NCBI GenBank assembly: GCA_017412265.1
Contig: JAFPYK010000220.1
Location: forward strand, 1-14,954
DNA from: Lachnospiraceae bacterium
Lineage (GTDB): Bacteria > Bacillota > Clostridia > Lachnospirales > Lachnospiraceae
DNA: 14,954 bases
Direction of reading: 5' to 3'
The notes under the pieces are model-generated. The model saw only the letters and a program-made list of their open reading frames with translations. It was not told the DNA's origin and ran no database searches. Both the position numbers and the translations under genes were made by a program. How positions within the stretch are numbered: position 1 is the first letter of the stretch; every line of letters begins with the position of its first letter. Shown here in pieces: positions 1-6,830 of this stretch.

Positions 1-360
1 AAGCAGGATTATCTGCTCATCGCGGGCATCCTGCTGGCGGCGCTTCTCGTTTTCCTTTTCTTCGGGCGGAAGGCCTCCGGGAAAGCCGGGGCTGTGCGCG
101 TACAGATCGGAGACGAGGTATATGCGGTCTATCCCCTGGATCAGGACCGCGAGGAGCTTCTGGCCGGCTATGACGGCGGAGAGAACCTCCTCGTCATCAA
201 AGACGGTGAAGCCTGGATCTCACAGGCAGACTGCCCGGACCGTCTCTGTGTCAGTCAGGGCAGAATCTCGAAGAAGGGCCAGATGATTCTCTGCCTCCCG
301 CACCGGATCATCCTGACCGTGATCTCGGGTGAAGAAGAAATGGACGGTATCTCAGGATGA
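1..360 (+). CDS. NusG domain II-containing membrane-anchored protein (5' end cut by window)
   Basis: The reading frame is open from base 1, so the gene starts left of the window; the GTG at 94 is only an internal codon. The first visible residues (about 3-21) form a hydrophobic segment ending in FFGRK, an N-terminal membrane anchor. The rest matches the NusG_II family (PF07009): a beta-rich domain ending in the paired-cysteine signature, seen here as CPDRLCVSQG and then G-QMILCLPHR. These small proteins are usually encoded beside a Gx-type membrane protein and FMN-transferase/FMN-binding redox genes, and their biochemical role is unknown. The stop codon overlaps the next start by four bases (ATGA), indicating translational coupling. 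Despite the name it is not the transcription factor NusG, because the NGN domain is absent. The family call is secure; the function is not. Confidence 0.85.
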   Translation, partial: KQDYLLIAGILLAALLVFLFFGRKASGKAGAVRVQIGDEVYAVYPLDQDREELLAGYDGGENLLVIKDGEAWISQADCPDRLCVSQGRISKKGQMILCLPHRIILTVISGEEEMDGISG

Positions 361-881
361 AGAGCAGAACCATTGCATTTTGCGGCGTTTTGACCGCCCT
401 GGCATTGATATTGAGCTATGTAGAGAGCCTATTCCCGCTTCCGGTCGGCATCCCCGGCATTAAGCTCGGGCTAGCCAACCTGGTTGTGTTTCTGCTGCTT
501 TATATCGCGGGGCCGTGGCATGCATTTGCCGTATCCCTCGCCAGGATCCTGATCGCGGGATTTGCCTTCGGAGGCATGTACAGCCTGCTCTACAGCCTGA
601 GCGGAGGCCTTCTGAGTTTTCTGGGAATGGTGCTGCTTAAGCGTTCCGGGCGTTTCGCCCCGGTTACCGTCAGCATCTGCGGCGCAGTCCTTCACAACAT
701 CGGGCAGCTCGTGATGGCAGGCCTGGTCCTGGAGAACACCGGGGTCGCGGTCTACCTTCCGCCGCTTCTGGCCGCAGGTGTCATCTGCGGTTTCGTGATC
801 GGCCTGCTCGGGGAGCTGCTCCGCGCCAGAGTCGCCAGGGCATTTCGCAGTCCGAATGCCTCGTCAGAAGAGAACCATTGA
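357..881 (+). CDS. Gx transporter family protein / HepI-like (heptaprenyl diphosphate synthase component I family) membrane protein
   Basis: This 174-residue protein is strongly hydrophobic, with about five membrane segments. It carries the hallmark GIKLGLAN stretch (about residues 34-41) followed by a long Gly/Leu-rich helix, as in PF07456 proteins, which look like ECF-transporter S components. Older databases label the family heptaprenyl diphosphate synthase component I, but the membrane topology fits a small-molecule or quinone-precursor binding transporter better; that is inference. It starts at the ATG inside the ATGA overlap with the NusG-II gene, so the two are co-translated. The C-terminal tail after residue 160 is short and polar. 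An intrinsic terminator follows 18 bases after the stop, so this is the last gene of its operon. Confidence 0.82.
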   Translation: MKSRTIAFCGVLTALALILSYVESLFPLPVGIPGIKLGLANLVVFLLLYIAGPWHAFAVSLARILIAGFAFGGMYSLLYSLSGGLLSFLGMVLLKRSGRFAPVTVSICGAVLHNIGQLVMAGLVLENTGVAVYLPPLLAAGVICGFVIGLLGELLRARVARAFRSPNASSEENH

Positions 882-899
882 CATCACCGGGTATGTCAG

Positions 900-930
900 G
901 CCGGATCTTCTCGGAGATCCGGCTTTTTTC
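900..930 (+). terminator. Rho-independent terminator after the Gx transporter gene
   Basis: A perfect 9-bp stem (GCCGGATCT at 900-908 with AGATCCGGC at 915-923) has a six-base loop and is followed directly by six T (924-929). It is a textbook intrinsic terminator and separates the NusG-II/Gx operon from the aminopeptidase gene. Confidence 0.9.
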
Positions 931-969
931 TTGTTTGCGGCGGGTAGTGTTGAGGTTTCGGCAATCATG

Positions 970-985
970 TATTGATAAATCAATA
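970..985. promoter_or_regulatory. Perfect 7-bp inverted repeat upstream of the aminopeptidase promoter (possible operator)
   Basis: TATTGAT and ATCAATA are separated by two A residues, giving a 16-base AT-rich dyad centred about 57 bases upstream of the -10 hexamer. There is no T-run, so it is not a terminator. The size and symmetry suit a dimeric repressor or activator site, but no known regulator consensus is recognised. Confidence 0.3.
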
Positions 986-1008
986 ACACCGCAAATGCCT
1001 CCAAACCA

Positions 1009-1037
1009 CTGGAAATCCGTACACTTTGTGATATACT
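1009..1037 (+). promoter_or_regulatory. Promoter of the M18 aminopeptidase gene (extended -10)
   Basis: TATACT at 1032-1037 is preceded by TG at 1029-1030 with one base between, the extended -10 form that tolerates a poor -35. The -35 position at 17-bp spacing (1009-1014, CTGGAA) is weak. The site lies in an AT-rich stretch after the upstream terminator and about 60 bases before the gene start, leaving a short leader. Confidence 0.6.
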
Positions 1038-1098
1038 GTAAGTTGTAAGAGAAGGGAATTGTTACAAATACAGTTCCTTGACAGAAAGGAGCTGCCTT

Positions 1099-2463
1099 AT
1101 GGAGCGAAGAAATGCATGGTTAACCTACGACGAATACGATAAGCAGGCACTGGAACGTCTCTGCCACGGCTACCGCAGGTTCCTGGACGAAGGCAAAACC
1201 GAGCGTGAGTGTGTCTCCAAAACCATCGAGCTTGCCAGAGACAACGGCTATGTAGAGCTCGGGGAAGCCGGAGAGCTTCATCCCGGCGACAAGGTATATG
1301 CCTGCTGCATGGGTAAGACCATCGCACTGTTTCAGATCGGCAATGCCCCTCTCGAAGAAGGCATGAACATTCTCTGTGCCCACATCGATTCTCCCCGGCT
1401 GGACATCAAGCAGAATCCTCTGTACGAAGATTCGGGGCTGGCACTCCTTGATACGCATTACTACGGCGGAATCAAGAAATACCAGTGGGTCACCCTTCCG
1501 ATGGCGATCCACGGTGTCGTGTGCATGAAGGACGGTACCAAGGTGGAGGTCATCATCGGCGAGAAGGACACCGACCCGGTCGTGGGCATCTCCGATCTGC
1601 TGATTCATCTTGCACAGGATCAGCTGGATAAGAAGGCCCGCGTCGTGATCGAGGGCGAGCAGCTCGACGTGATCGTCGGAAACCGTCCGGCCAGCGAAGA
1701 GAAGGATGCCGTAAAGGAAGGCATTCTGGCTATCTTGAAGGACACCTACGATATGGACGAAGAGGACTTTTACTCTGCGGAACTGGAAGTGGTGCCTGCG
1801 GGACATGCCAGAGAGTTCGGACTCGACCGCAGCATGATCATGGGTTACGGCCAGGACGACCGCGCATGCGCCTACACCTCGCTGATCTCGATGCTGGACT
1901 GCGATCTTCCAGAGAAGACCGCCTGCTGCCTGCTGGTAGACAAGGAGGAGATCGGCAGCGTCGGAGCCACCGGTATGGAATCCAGGTTCTTCGAGAATAC
2001 AGTCGCCGAGGTCCTGAATGCCTGCGGCTGCTACAGCGAGCTGAGCCTGCGACGGTGCCTGGCGAACAGCTCCATGATCTCTTCGGATGTGAGCGCGGGA
2101 TTTGATCCCGGATTCCCTTCTGCATTTGAGAAGAAGAATACGTCGCTCCTCGGCTGCGGCGTCGTCTTCAACAAGTTCACGGGACACGGCGGCAAGGCCG
2201 GATCCAATGACGCCAATGCAGAGTATGTAGCGCAGATCCGCCAGATTATGGACCATGCGGGTGTCTGCTGGCAGACCTCTGAGGTCGGCAAGGTCGACGG
2301 CGGAGGCGGCGGAACCATCGCGTTCATCGCCGCGCTCTACGGAATGAATGTCATCGACTGCGGCGTCTCCGTCCTGTCCATGCATGCTCCGTGGGAGATC
2401 ACCAGCAAGGCGGACCTGTATGAAGCGAAGAAGGGCTATGATGCCTTTTTAAAGAGAGTGTAA
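1099..2463 (+). CDS. M18 family aminopeptidase (aspartyl-type, di-zinc)
   Basis: This 454-residue cytosolic metallopeptidase removes N-terminal residues, typically acidic or neutral ones, from peptides during peptide turnover. The M18 (PF02127) landmarks are present in order: zinc ligand H95 in CAHIDSP with D97, the bridging Asp in GQDDRA (D253/D254), the catalytic EE pair E283-E284 in DKEEIGS, D330 in SSDVSAG, and the last zinc ligand H429 in SMHAPWE. A Gly-rich GGGGG run precedes the final domain. The length is normal for the family. A TTG at 1078 is in frame, but an AAAGGAG ribosome site at 1085-1091 sits eight bases before the ATG at 1099, so I chose that ATG. The gene appears monocistronic, with its own promoter; only a 6-bp stem without a T-run (2462-2480) follows it. 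Confidence 0.95.
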   Translation: MERRNAWLTYDEYDKQALERLCHGYRRFLDEGKTERECVSKTIELARDNGYVELGEAGELHPGDKVYACCMGKTIALFQIGNAPLEEGMNILCAHIDSPRLDIKQNPLYEDSGLALLDTHYYGGIKKYQWVTLPMAIHGVVCMKDGTKVEVIIGEKDTDPVVGISDLLIHLAQDQLDKKARVVIEGEQLDVIVGNRPASEEKDAVKEGILAILKDTYDMDEEDFYSAELEVVPAGHAREFGLDRSMIMGYGQDDRACAYTSLISMLDCDLPEKTACCLLVDKEEIGSVGATGMESRFFENTVAEVLNACGCYSELSLRRCLANSSMISSDVSAGFDPGFPSAFEKKNTSLLGCGVVFNKFTGHGGKAGSNDANAEYVAQIRQIMDHAGVCWQTSEVGKVDGGGGGTIAFIAALYGMNVIDCGVSVLSMHAPWEITSKADLYEAKKGYDAFLKRV

Positions 2464-2529
2464 CCTGGTATGGGCAGGTTTACATAGAAACATTTATCAT
2501 TCCAACTGAAAGGAAAGAAGGTACTTGAA

Positions 2530-3291
2530 ATGAGCAGCATTTTTGACATCTCCGGCAAGAAAGCAATCGTCACAGGCGGTGCACAGGGTCTTGGCAACGG
2601 TATGGCTGAGGGCCTGATGAAGGAAGGCGTGGAAGTCGTTTTATTTGATATCAACCCGAAGGTTGAAGCGGTTGCCGAGGACTTCTGCAAGGCCGGCTAT
2701 AAGTGCCACGCCGTTGTTGTGAACCTTGGTGATGCCGAGGACCGTGAGCGCGCATTTAACAAGGCTCTGGAGCAGCTGGGCGGCAGACTGGACATCCTGG
2801 TGACCGCGGCCGGCGTACAGCGCAGACATAAGAGCGAAGAGTTCCCGATCGAGGACTGGAATTTCGTCATCAACATCAACCTGACGGCAGTCTTCGCGAT
2901 GGACCAGCTTGTGGCGAGAGTCATGCTCAAGCAGGGCTCCGGCAAGATCATCAACATCGCTTCGATGCTCAGCTACTTCGGCGGATATACCGTTCCCGCA
3001 TATGCAGCCAGCAAGGGCGGCGTAGCTCAGATCACCAAGGCCTTCGCTAACGAGTGGGCGAGCCAGGGCGTGAACGTCAATGCGATCGCTCCCGGATACA
3101 TGGCTACCGAGATGAACACCGCTCTGATCAATGACGAGACCAGAAACACCGAGATCCTTGCAAGAATCCCTGCCAAGAGATGGGGAACTCCTCAGGATGT
3201 CGCCGGTGTGGCATGCTTCCTTGCTTCCCCTGCATCTGATTACCTGCATGGGGCGATCATTCCTTGCGACGGCGGATATTTAAGCAGATAA
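2530..3291 (+). CDS. SDR-family oxidoreductase, KduD / gluconate 5-dehydrogenase-like
   Basis: This is a 253-residue classical short-chain dehydrogenase. Visible motifs are the nucleotide-binding TGGAQGLG (15-22); an Asp at position 40 after the second strand, which favours NAD(H); TAAG in place of NNAG (92-95); catalytic S145 in NIASM; and Y158/K162 in YAASK. The stretches NIASMLS and NVNAIAPGYMAT strongly resemble KduD (2-dehydro-3-deoxy-D-gluconate 5-dehydrogenase), while gluconate 5-dehydrogenases are close relatives. Because the next genes encode 6-phosphogluconate dehydrogenase and gluconokinase, interconversion of 5-keto-gluconate and gluconate is a reasonable reading. A KduD role feeding KDG towards the aldolase downstream is the main alternative. 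It is the first gene of the sugar-acid operon. No convincing promoter hexamers are visible in the AT-rich gap before it, and the start is set by a purine-rich GGAAAGAAGG site. Confidence 0.85.
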   Translation: MSSIFDISGKKAIVTGGAQGLGNGMAEGLMKEGVEVVLFDINPKVEAVAEDFCKAGYKCHAVVVNLGDAEDRERAFNKALEQLGGRLDILVTAAGVQRRHKSEEFPIEDWNFVININLTAVFAMDQLVARVMLKQGSGKIINIASMLSYFGGYTVPAYAASKGGVAQITKAFANEWASQGVNVNAIAPGYMATEMNTALINDETRNTEILARIPAKRWGTPQDVAGVACFLASPASDYLHGAIIPCDGGYLSR

Positions 3292-3304
3292 TTCTGGCAG
3301 ACAG

Positions 3305-3318
3305 GCATCTTCGGATGC
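3305..3318 (+). other. UUCG-tetraloop hairpin in the SDR-gnd intercistronic gap
   Basis: GCATC-TTCG-GATGC forms a 5-bp stem closed by the extra-stable C(UUCG)G loop, in the 46-base gap between the SDR stop and the gnd start. No T-run follows, so termination is unlikely. It could stabilise the upstream mRNA segment or mark a processing point. It lies just upstream of the ACGGAG ribosome site of gnd. Confidence 0.4.
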
Positions 3319-3337
3319 AGAACGGAGATCGGAATCT

Positions 3338-4717
3338 ATGATTTGTGAAATCGGAGTTCTCGGCCTCGGAGTGATGGGCAGCTCTCTGGCAGAGAATTTT
3401 ATCAGGAACGGTTTTCCGACCGCTCTCTACAGCAGGGAGCCGTTTGAGCGGGACCGTTTCGCCCGAAGGAATCTGTCCGGTTATGTGATGACGGACTCCC
3501 TTTCAGCATTTGCAGCGTCTCTTCAGAGGCCCCGCCGGATCGTGATGATGATTACGGCAGGACCTGCGGTGGATGCCGTGAAGGACGCCATCGCCCCTTA
3601 TCTGGAGGAGGGCGACATCCTGGTTGACGGCGGGAATTCTTACTATGAGGATACGAACCGCCGGACTTTTGAATACGCGCAGCTCGGGCTGAATTTTGTC
3701 GGCATGGGCGTCTCCGGCGGTGAGCGCGGAGCTCTCGAGGGCCCCAGCATGATGGTCGGAGGCTCCGACGATGCATGGAAGGCTCTGGCCCCTTATCTGC
3801 AGAAGGCTGCCGCGAAAGCGGGAGATGTCATCTGCTGCAACCACGTCGGCGAAGGCGGATCCGGGCATTATGTAAAGATGGTCCACAACGGCATCGAATA
3901 CGCCGTGATGGAGCTCATCGCAGAGACCTGGCAGCTTCTTCGCGAGGGCTACGGGCTCCGCGAAGAGGAGATTGCAGATCTGTTTGACGGCATGAAGGAC
4001 GGACGCTTAAGCTCCTACCTGGCCGAGATCACGGCCAAGGTTCTTCGTTATCCCGACGAAGACGGTTCTCCGCTCGTCGAGAAGATCCTTCCGGTCGCAG
4101 GACAGAAGGGTACCGGCAAATGGACCACTCTGGAGAGCGTGGAGCGCGGAGTCTATACGCCGATGATCTATGAATCGGCTTCCGTCCGTTCCTTCTCGGA
4201 ACACCGCACCGCATTCCCCGGATATGGCTCCGGCTATTTCCTCACACTGGAATCGGACTGCGACACGAAGGTCATTGAGGACGCCCTTTATCTCGGCATC
4301 GTCTGCTGCTACGCGCAGGGCCTGTCGCTGATCCGCAAGGCATCGGAGACCTTTGGCTGGAATATCAATCTTGCGGCTTCGGCATCCCTCTGGGAGGGCG
4401 GCTGCATCATCCGCTCGGAGATGCTTAAGGACATCGTCGCGGCTTATGAAGAGGATCCTCAGTTAGAGAACCTTCTCTTCTCGGAGCGCTTCGGTGATCT
4501 GGAGCAGGAACGGGAGGCACTGCAGGAAGTCTGTGCGAGCGCGATGCTTGCGCACATTCCGGCACCGGCTTATCAGACGGCCGTCACGTATTATGACGCC
4601 TGCTTCGCGCCGGAACTCAACCTTGCCATGGTGCAGGGACTGCGTGACTGCTTCGGCGCCCATACGTACCGGCGGATCGATCAGGAAGGAGTGTTCCACA
4701 CCGAATGGGAGAAGTAA
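3338..4717 (+). CDS. gnd: 6-phosphogluconate dehydrogenase, decarboxylating
   Basis: This 459-residue enzyme oxidatively decarboxylates 6-phosphogluconate to ribulose 5-phosphate and CO2 while reducing NAD(P)+. The Rossmann motif GLGVMG (9-14) opens the protein, and S32-R33 follow the second strand; the Arg suggests an NADP preference. The substrate signature is complete: GGN (98-100), VSGGERGA (126-132), catalytic K180 in HYVKMVHNG, and E187, which correspond with a constant three-residue offset to K183 and E190 of the sheep enzyme. The C-terminal all-helical domain carries AGQKGTGKW and SLWEGGCIIR, and the tail FHTEW ends the protein. The length is near the usual 465-480. The stop overlaps the gluconokinase start by 13 bases, so kinase and dehydrogenase, which act in sequence on gluconate, are co-translated. 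Confidence 0.96.
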   Translation: MICEIGVLGLGVMGSSLAENFIRNGFPTALYSREPFERDRFARRNLSGYVMTDSLSAFAASLQRPRRIVMMITAGPAVDAVKDAIAPYLEEGDILVDGGNSYYEDTNRRTFEYAQLGLNFVGMGVSGGERGALEGPSMMVGGSDDAWKALAPYLQKAAAKAGDVICCNHVGEGGSGHYVKMVHNGIEYAVMELIAETWQLLREGYGLREEEIADLFDGMKDGRLSSYLAEITAKVLRYPDEDGSPLVEKILPVAGQKGTGKWTTLESVERGVYTPMIYESASVRSFSEHRTAFPGYGSGYFLTLESDCDTKVIEDALYLGIVCCYAQGLSLIRKASETFGWNINLAASASLWEGGCIIRSEMLKDIVAAYEEDPQLENLLFSERFGDLEQEREALQEVCASAMLAHIPAPAYQTAVTYYDACFAPELNLAMVQGLRDCFGAHTYRRIDQEGVFHTEWEK

Positions 4718-6132
4718 ATGTACTGGTTCTGGAGTCCAGCACCAGTTCCGCAAAAGCGATGGTCTATTCTTCGGAACGCGGCGTCCTGGCCGTACGCACG
4801 AAGGGCTATGAGAATGTCGGCGCGGATGTGACCCGCCACGATGCGGATTCCATCTTCCGCCAGACGGCTGCGCTCGGAAGAGAAGTCAGCGAAGGCTATG
4901 CGATCCAGGCGGTCGCGCTGTCCGGTACCTGGCACAGCGTGATGCTTGCAGAAGAGGACGGAACCCCGGCCAGCCAGGTTTATCTCTGGTCCAACACCGA
5001 GGCGTCTGATCTCTGCCGCAGGCTCCGTGAGGATGAAGACTATGTCTATCGTTATTATCACCGGACCGGCTGCATGGTCAGCGCGATTTATCCCTTCTTC
5101 AAGCTGAAAATGCTTGCGCAGCAGGGATATGACTTAAGCAAATACCGGATTCTCGGCCAGGGAACCTACAACCAATTCCGCCTGACCGGCAGATTCGAGG
5201 CAACGGACTGCATGCTCTCCGGTTCCGGACTGCTCAACACGCACACCCTGAAGCTGGATGAGGAGTGCCTGAAGGAGCTCGGTATCCAGGCTTCCCAGAT
5301 CGGCAGAGTCATCACCTACGAGGAGACGTCCCCTCTTACAAGAGACGGGGCGGAGCTTCTCGGGCTTCCCGAAGGCCTCCCGGTCGTCGGTGCCTGCTCG
5401 GACGGCGGCTTAAACCAGGTCGGCGCCGGAGCGCTCGGCGAGGGCGTCATGACCTTCTCGGTCGGCACCAGCGGAGCTATCCGCCTCAGCACGAAGGCCC
5501 CGGTCCTTCCGGACCACCCGGGCACCTGGTGTTATTATTCCCCGGTCGGATATCTGTCCGGGGCCGCAACGTCGGGCTGCTGCAACTGTGTCGACTGGGC
5601 CAAGCAGAGGCTCTTCCCGGCGGACTTCAGCTATAAAGATGTAGAAGCCGGCTATGTAGAGAAGGAGAAGGCACCTGTCTTCCTTCCGTTTATCTACGGA
5701 GAGAGATGCCCCGGCTGGCAGGATGAACGCGGCGGCGGCTTCTGCGATATCGGCGGCATGCACGATGCCTATGACCTGTACCACAGTGTCCAGGAAGGAA
5801 CCTTATTCAATCTGTACCACTGTTACCGGATTCTGACCAAGGAGAACGGACGTCCCGTGAAGATCATGCTCTCCGGAGGAATCCTGAACTCCCCGGCCTG
5901 GTCTCAGATGTGCGCGGATATCTTCGGAGAGAAGATGGAAGTCGCGGACCTGGACCAGAGTTCCCTGCTGGGCGGCGCGGTCCTCGGACTGCACGCTCTG
6001 GGAGCGATCGAGGACGTCAGGGACTTCACCTGTCCGACCGTGCGAACCATTGAACCGGATCCTTCCAAACGAGAAATGTATGATCAGCGCTTTGAGCGGT
6101 ATCTTCACTGGTACCGGCTGTCTTCCCGCTGA
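4705..6132 (+). CDS. gntK: FGGY-family gluconokinase
   Basis: This 475-residue sugar kinase probably makes 6-phosphogluconate from gluconate and ATP. FGGY landmarks: the N-terminal phosphate loop region (residues 9-17), SGTWHSV in the substrate pocket (as in Bacillus GntK-type enzymes), catalytic D233 in CSDGG, the second phosphate motif VGTSGAIR (253-260), GERCPGW, and the adenosine motif LSGG (389-392) followed by SPAWSQMCADIFG. The canonical N-terminal D-x-G-T is ESST here, with E10 and S12 replacing Asp and Gly. The start ATG lies within the end of gnd; a GGAAGGAG site ends 13 bases before it, slightly long but the only credible choice. Substrate assignment rests on the gnd neighbour and GntK-like motifs; a ketogluconate or other sugar-acid kinase is the alternative. 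Confidence 0.87.
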   Translation: MGEVNVLVLESSTSSAKAMVYSSERGVLAVRTKGYENVGADVTRHDADSIFRQTAALGREVSEGYAIQAVALSGTWHSVMLAEEDGTPASQVYLWSNTEASDLCRRLREDEDYVYRYYHRTGCMVSAIYPFFKLKMLAQQGYDLSKYRILGQGTYNQFRLTGRFEATDCMLSGSGLLNTHTLKLDEECLKELGIQASQIGRVITYEETSPLTRDGAELLGLPEGLPVVGACSDGGLNQVGAGALGEGVMTFSVGTSGAIRLSTKAPVLPDHPGTWCYYSPVGYLSGAATSGCCNCVDWAKQRLFPADFSYKDVEAGYVEKEKAPVFLPFIYGERCPGWQDERGGGFCDIGGMHDAYDLYHSVQEGTLFNLYHCYRILTKENGRPVKIMLSGGILNSPAWSQMCADIFGEKMEVADLDQSSLLGGAVLGLHALGAIEDVRDFTCPTVRTIEPDPSKREMYDQRFERYLHWYRLSSR

Positions 6133-6180
6133 TTTGCATCATAGAAACTTATTTACACAATATCATTTACCATAAAAGAA
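6133..6180 (+). promoter_or_regulatory. AT-rich spacer before eda, possible internal promoter or regulatory site
   Basis: About 50 bases of roughly 24% GC separate gntK from eda, in sharp contrast to the neighbouring coding DNA. It contains CATAGAAAC (6140-6148) and TATCATT (6161-6167), both of which also occur in the gap before the SDR gene (2483-2491 and 2495-2501). No pair of -35/-10 hexamers with proper spacing is evident; TTGCAT and TATCAT are 21 bases apart. Confidence 0.3.
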
Positions 6181-6193
6181 GAGGAGAATCACC

Positions 6194-6817
6194 ATGGATG
6201 TATTAGAGAGAGTGAAAGAAGTCAAGATTTTACCTGTTATTAAGATCGACAACGCGAAGGATGCCGTGCCGCTGGCCAAGGCTCTGATCGACGGCGGACT
6301 TCCGGCAGCAGAGGTTACCTTCCGTACCGCAGCAGCAGAAGATTCCATCAAAGCCATCTGCAAGGCTTTCCCGGACATGCTCGTGGGCGCAGGCTCTTTA
6401 ACAAGTGTTGAGCAGGCGAAGGCAGCTCAGGCTGCAGGCGCTCAGTTCTTCGTATCCGCCGGTTTCCACAGAGGGGTTGCCGAGTATGCGGTTGCCAACA
6501 ACATCCCTTACTTCCCTGGTGTCTGCACTCCTTCCGAGATTATGTGGCTGGTTGAGCTCGGCCTTCCTGTCGCGAAGTTCTTCCCTGCAGGGCAGATGGG
6601 CGGCTTAAAGACCATCAAGGCCATCGCGGCTGCTTTCCCGACCATGAAGTTCATGCCTACCGGCGGCGTTAACGCTTCCAACGTCTGCGAGTATCTTGCT
6701 TATGACAAGATCGTTGCCTGCGGCGGCAGCTGGATGGTGAAGGATACCCTGATCAACGAGGGACGTTTCGATGAGATCACCCGTCTGACCAAGGAAGCCA
6801 TGGATCTGGTAAAGTGA
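6194..6817 (+). CDS. eda: KDPG/KHG aldolase
   Basis: This 207-residue class I aldolase cleaves 2-keto-3-deoxy-6-phosphogluconate to pyruvate and glyceraldehyde 3-phosphate, the last step of the Entner-Doudoroff and hexuronate routes. Active-site residues are in place: E40 in AAEVTFRT and the Schiff-base lysine K128 in VAKFFPA, each five residues earlier than E45/K133 of the E. coli enzyme. GAGSL, PGVCTP, PTGGV and GGSWM line the phosphate-binding barrel end. The start is fixed by a GAGGAG site (6181-6186). The upstream gap is AT-rich, so it may have an extra promoter. The next gene begins 13 bases after the stop. No 6-phosphogluconate dehydratase or KDG kinase gene is in this window, so the source of KDPG must be encoded elsewhere. 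Confidence 0.95.
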   Translation: MDVLERVKEVKILPVIKIDNAKDAVPLAKALIDGGLPAAEVTFRTAAAEDSIKAICKAFPDMLVGAGSLTSVEQAKAAQAAGAQFFVSAGFHRGVAEYAVANNIPYFPGVCTPSEIMWLVELGLPVAKFFPAGQMGGLKTIKAIAAAFPTMKFMPTGGVNASNVCEYLAYDKIVACGGSWMVKDTLINEGRFDEITRLTKEAMDLVK

Positions 6818-6830
6818 GGAGATGACTGAT

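Noticed and set aside
1120..2385. 421-residue open frame on the - strand opposite the M18 aminopeptidase gene
   Set aside because: The + strand protein has all M18 catalytic motifs. The antisense frame has no recognisable domain and is the usual antisense shadow of a GC-rich gene. Similar long antisense frames at 6777-7808, 9367-10572 and 12498-13376 were rejected for the same reason.
2462..2480. AACCTG/CAGGTT stem overlapping the aminopeptidase stop codon as a terminator
   Set aside because: The stem is only 6 bp with a seven-base loop and no T-run; it could at most attenuate.
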